NCBI RefSeq assembly: GCF_900100655.1 | Contig: NZ_FNCE01000004.1 | Location: 62,001 to 126,000, forward strand | Reading direction: 5' to 3' | DNA: 64,000 nucleotides | Origin: Limimonas halophila | GTDB taxonomy: Bacteria > Pseudomonadota > Alphaproteobacteria > Kiloniellales > Rhodovibrionaceae | Shown here: piece after piece, positions 63,785 through 64,000 of the stretch | Numbering within the stretch: position 1 is the stretch's first letter | Layout: the number at the start of each line of letters is the position of its first letter | Translations under genes and position numbers: made by a program | The notes under the pieces: model-generated | What the model saw: the letters and a program-made list of their open reading frames with translations, nothing else | Told to the model about the DNA's origin: nothing | Database searches by the model: none

Positions 63785-63849
63785 GCACATGAATGACATA
63801 GGGCGGGATGAGGCTCGTCAGGTGATTCGACGTGGTCTCATCGCGCCCT
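63778..63849 (+). repeat. Copy B of the 72-bp structured element
   Basis: It starts CATGCCCGCACATGAATGAC and has 13-bp arms with one mismatch (63800-63812 AGGGCGGGATGAG, 63837-63849 CTCATCGCGCCCT). It matches copy A (36926-36997, opposite strand) at 57 of 72 positions. It ends 22 bases before the next start codon. Confidence 0.85.
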
Positions 63850-63871
63850 AGCGGGCAGGAGGACGACCGCC

Positions 63872-64000
63872 ATGAGCGCCGACGCAGCCGCGCAGCCCGA
63901 GCTTGCCGACCGCGGCCTGCTGCGCCAGCAGTGTTACATCAATGGTGAGTGGGTGAACGCCGTCTCCGGCGCCACCACGCCCGTCACCGATCCCGCTACC
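63872..64000 (+). CDS. Succinate-semialdehyde dehydrogenase-type enzyme, N-terminal part
   Basis: The first 43 codons of a gene cut by the window end. The opening AADRGLLR-type start (here LADRGLLRQQCYINGEWVNA) followed by VSGATTPVTDPAT is typical of NAD(P)-dependent succinate-semialdehyde and glutarate-semialdehyde dehydrogenases (GabD). AGGAGG precedes the ATG at 63872. The active site is outside the window, so the exact substrate is open. Confidence 0.72.
   Translation, partial: MSADAAAQPELADRGLLRQQCYINGEWVNAVSGATTPVTDPAT

Overview
The window is a GC-rich bacterial chromosome segment. Its gene content points to a halophilic alphaproteobacterium of the Rhodospirillales type, which is an inference from gene families and not a species call. 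Supporting traits are ectoine genes (ectA, ectB), a betaine-type periplasmic binding protein, a very acidic exported PRC-barrel protein, an ISC cluster with fdx, sqdB, and a light-driven rhodopsin with its own retinal pathway. About 55 protein genes and one tRNA are supported. There is no rRNA, no insertion sequence and no CRISPR array.

Layout: 0.1-10.5 kb holds envelope, transport and stress genes (acidic PRC-barrel protein, two solute-binding proteins, LysE exporter, Hsp20, an ATP-grasp ligase, an FAD-linked hydroxyacid dehydrogenase, the Sua5/TsaC tRNA-modification enzyme, a ParA-type ATPase). 10.5-17.1 kb holds cysQ, an HMCES/YedK DNA-crosslink protein, a chemoreceptor, a hybrid-less sensor histidine kinase and an orphan HicB. 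17.4-19.5 kb holds ectA-ectB behind a recognisable sigma70-type promoter; no ectC follows. 20.0-27.4 kb is the least ordinary region, a divergent cluster: a DddP-like M24 metalloenzyme and an amino-acid-hydroxylase-like Fe/2OG enzyme on the minus strand, and a LysR regulator, CoA-acylating aldehyde dehydrogenase, MFS transporter and nitrilase-fold amidase on the plus strand. It reads as an uncharacterised catabolic system. 27.6-33.0 kb has a YhaN/YhaO-type DNA repair pair and an MFS exporter.

33.1-38.8 kb is an iron-sulfur and cysteine region (cysE, iscR, two cysteine desulfurases, ferredoxin). 39.0-43.9 kb carries sulfur sugar and cell-surface functions (sqdB, a GT-B transferase, a sulfotransferase, UDP-glucose dehydrogenase). 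44.8-51.2 kb is a complete phototrophy operon: rhodopsin, crtE, crtI, crtB, crtY and blh, with the five pathway genes packed by overlaps and a strong hairpin separating them from the rhodopsin gene. It should make beta-carotene, cleave it to retinal and load a proton pump. 54.2-58.1 kb is a nitric-oxide-themed group (class II cytochrome c, nsrR, nnrS, hemN). 58.5-63.7 kb has tRNA-Val, a DUF3108 protein, gph, glmU and glmS, and the window ends inside a succinate-semialdehyde-type dehydrogenase.

The intergenic DNA is rich in structured repeats: a 165-bp multi-hairpin element (6443-6607), paired hairpins with covarying arms, a 71-bp tandem repeat made of covarying palindromes (19792-19968), a 91-bp direct repeat (27378-27595), and a 72-bp element that occurs twice, each time just upstream of a gene in the same orientation (iscR and the terminal dehydrogenase).
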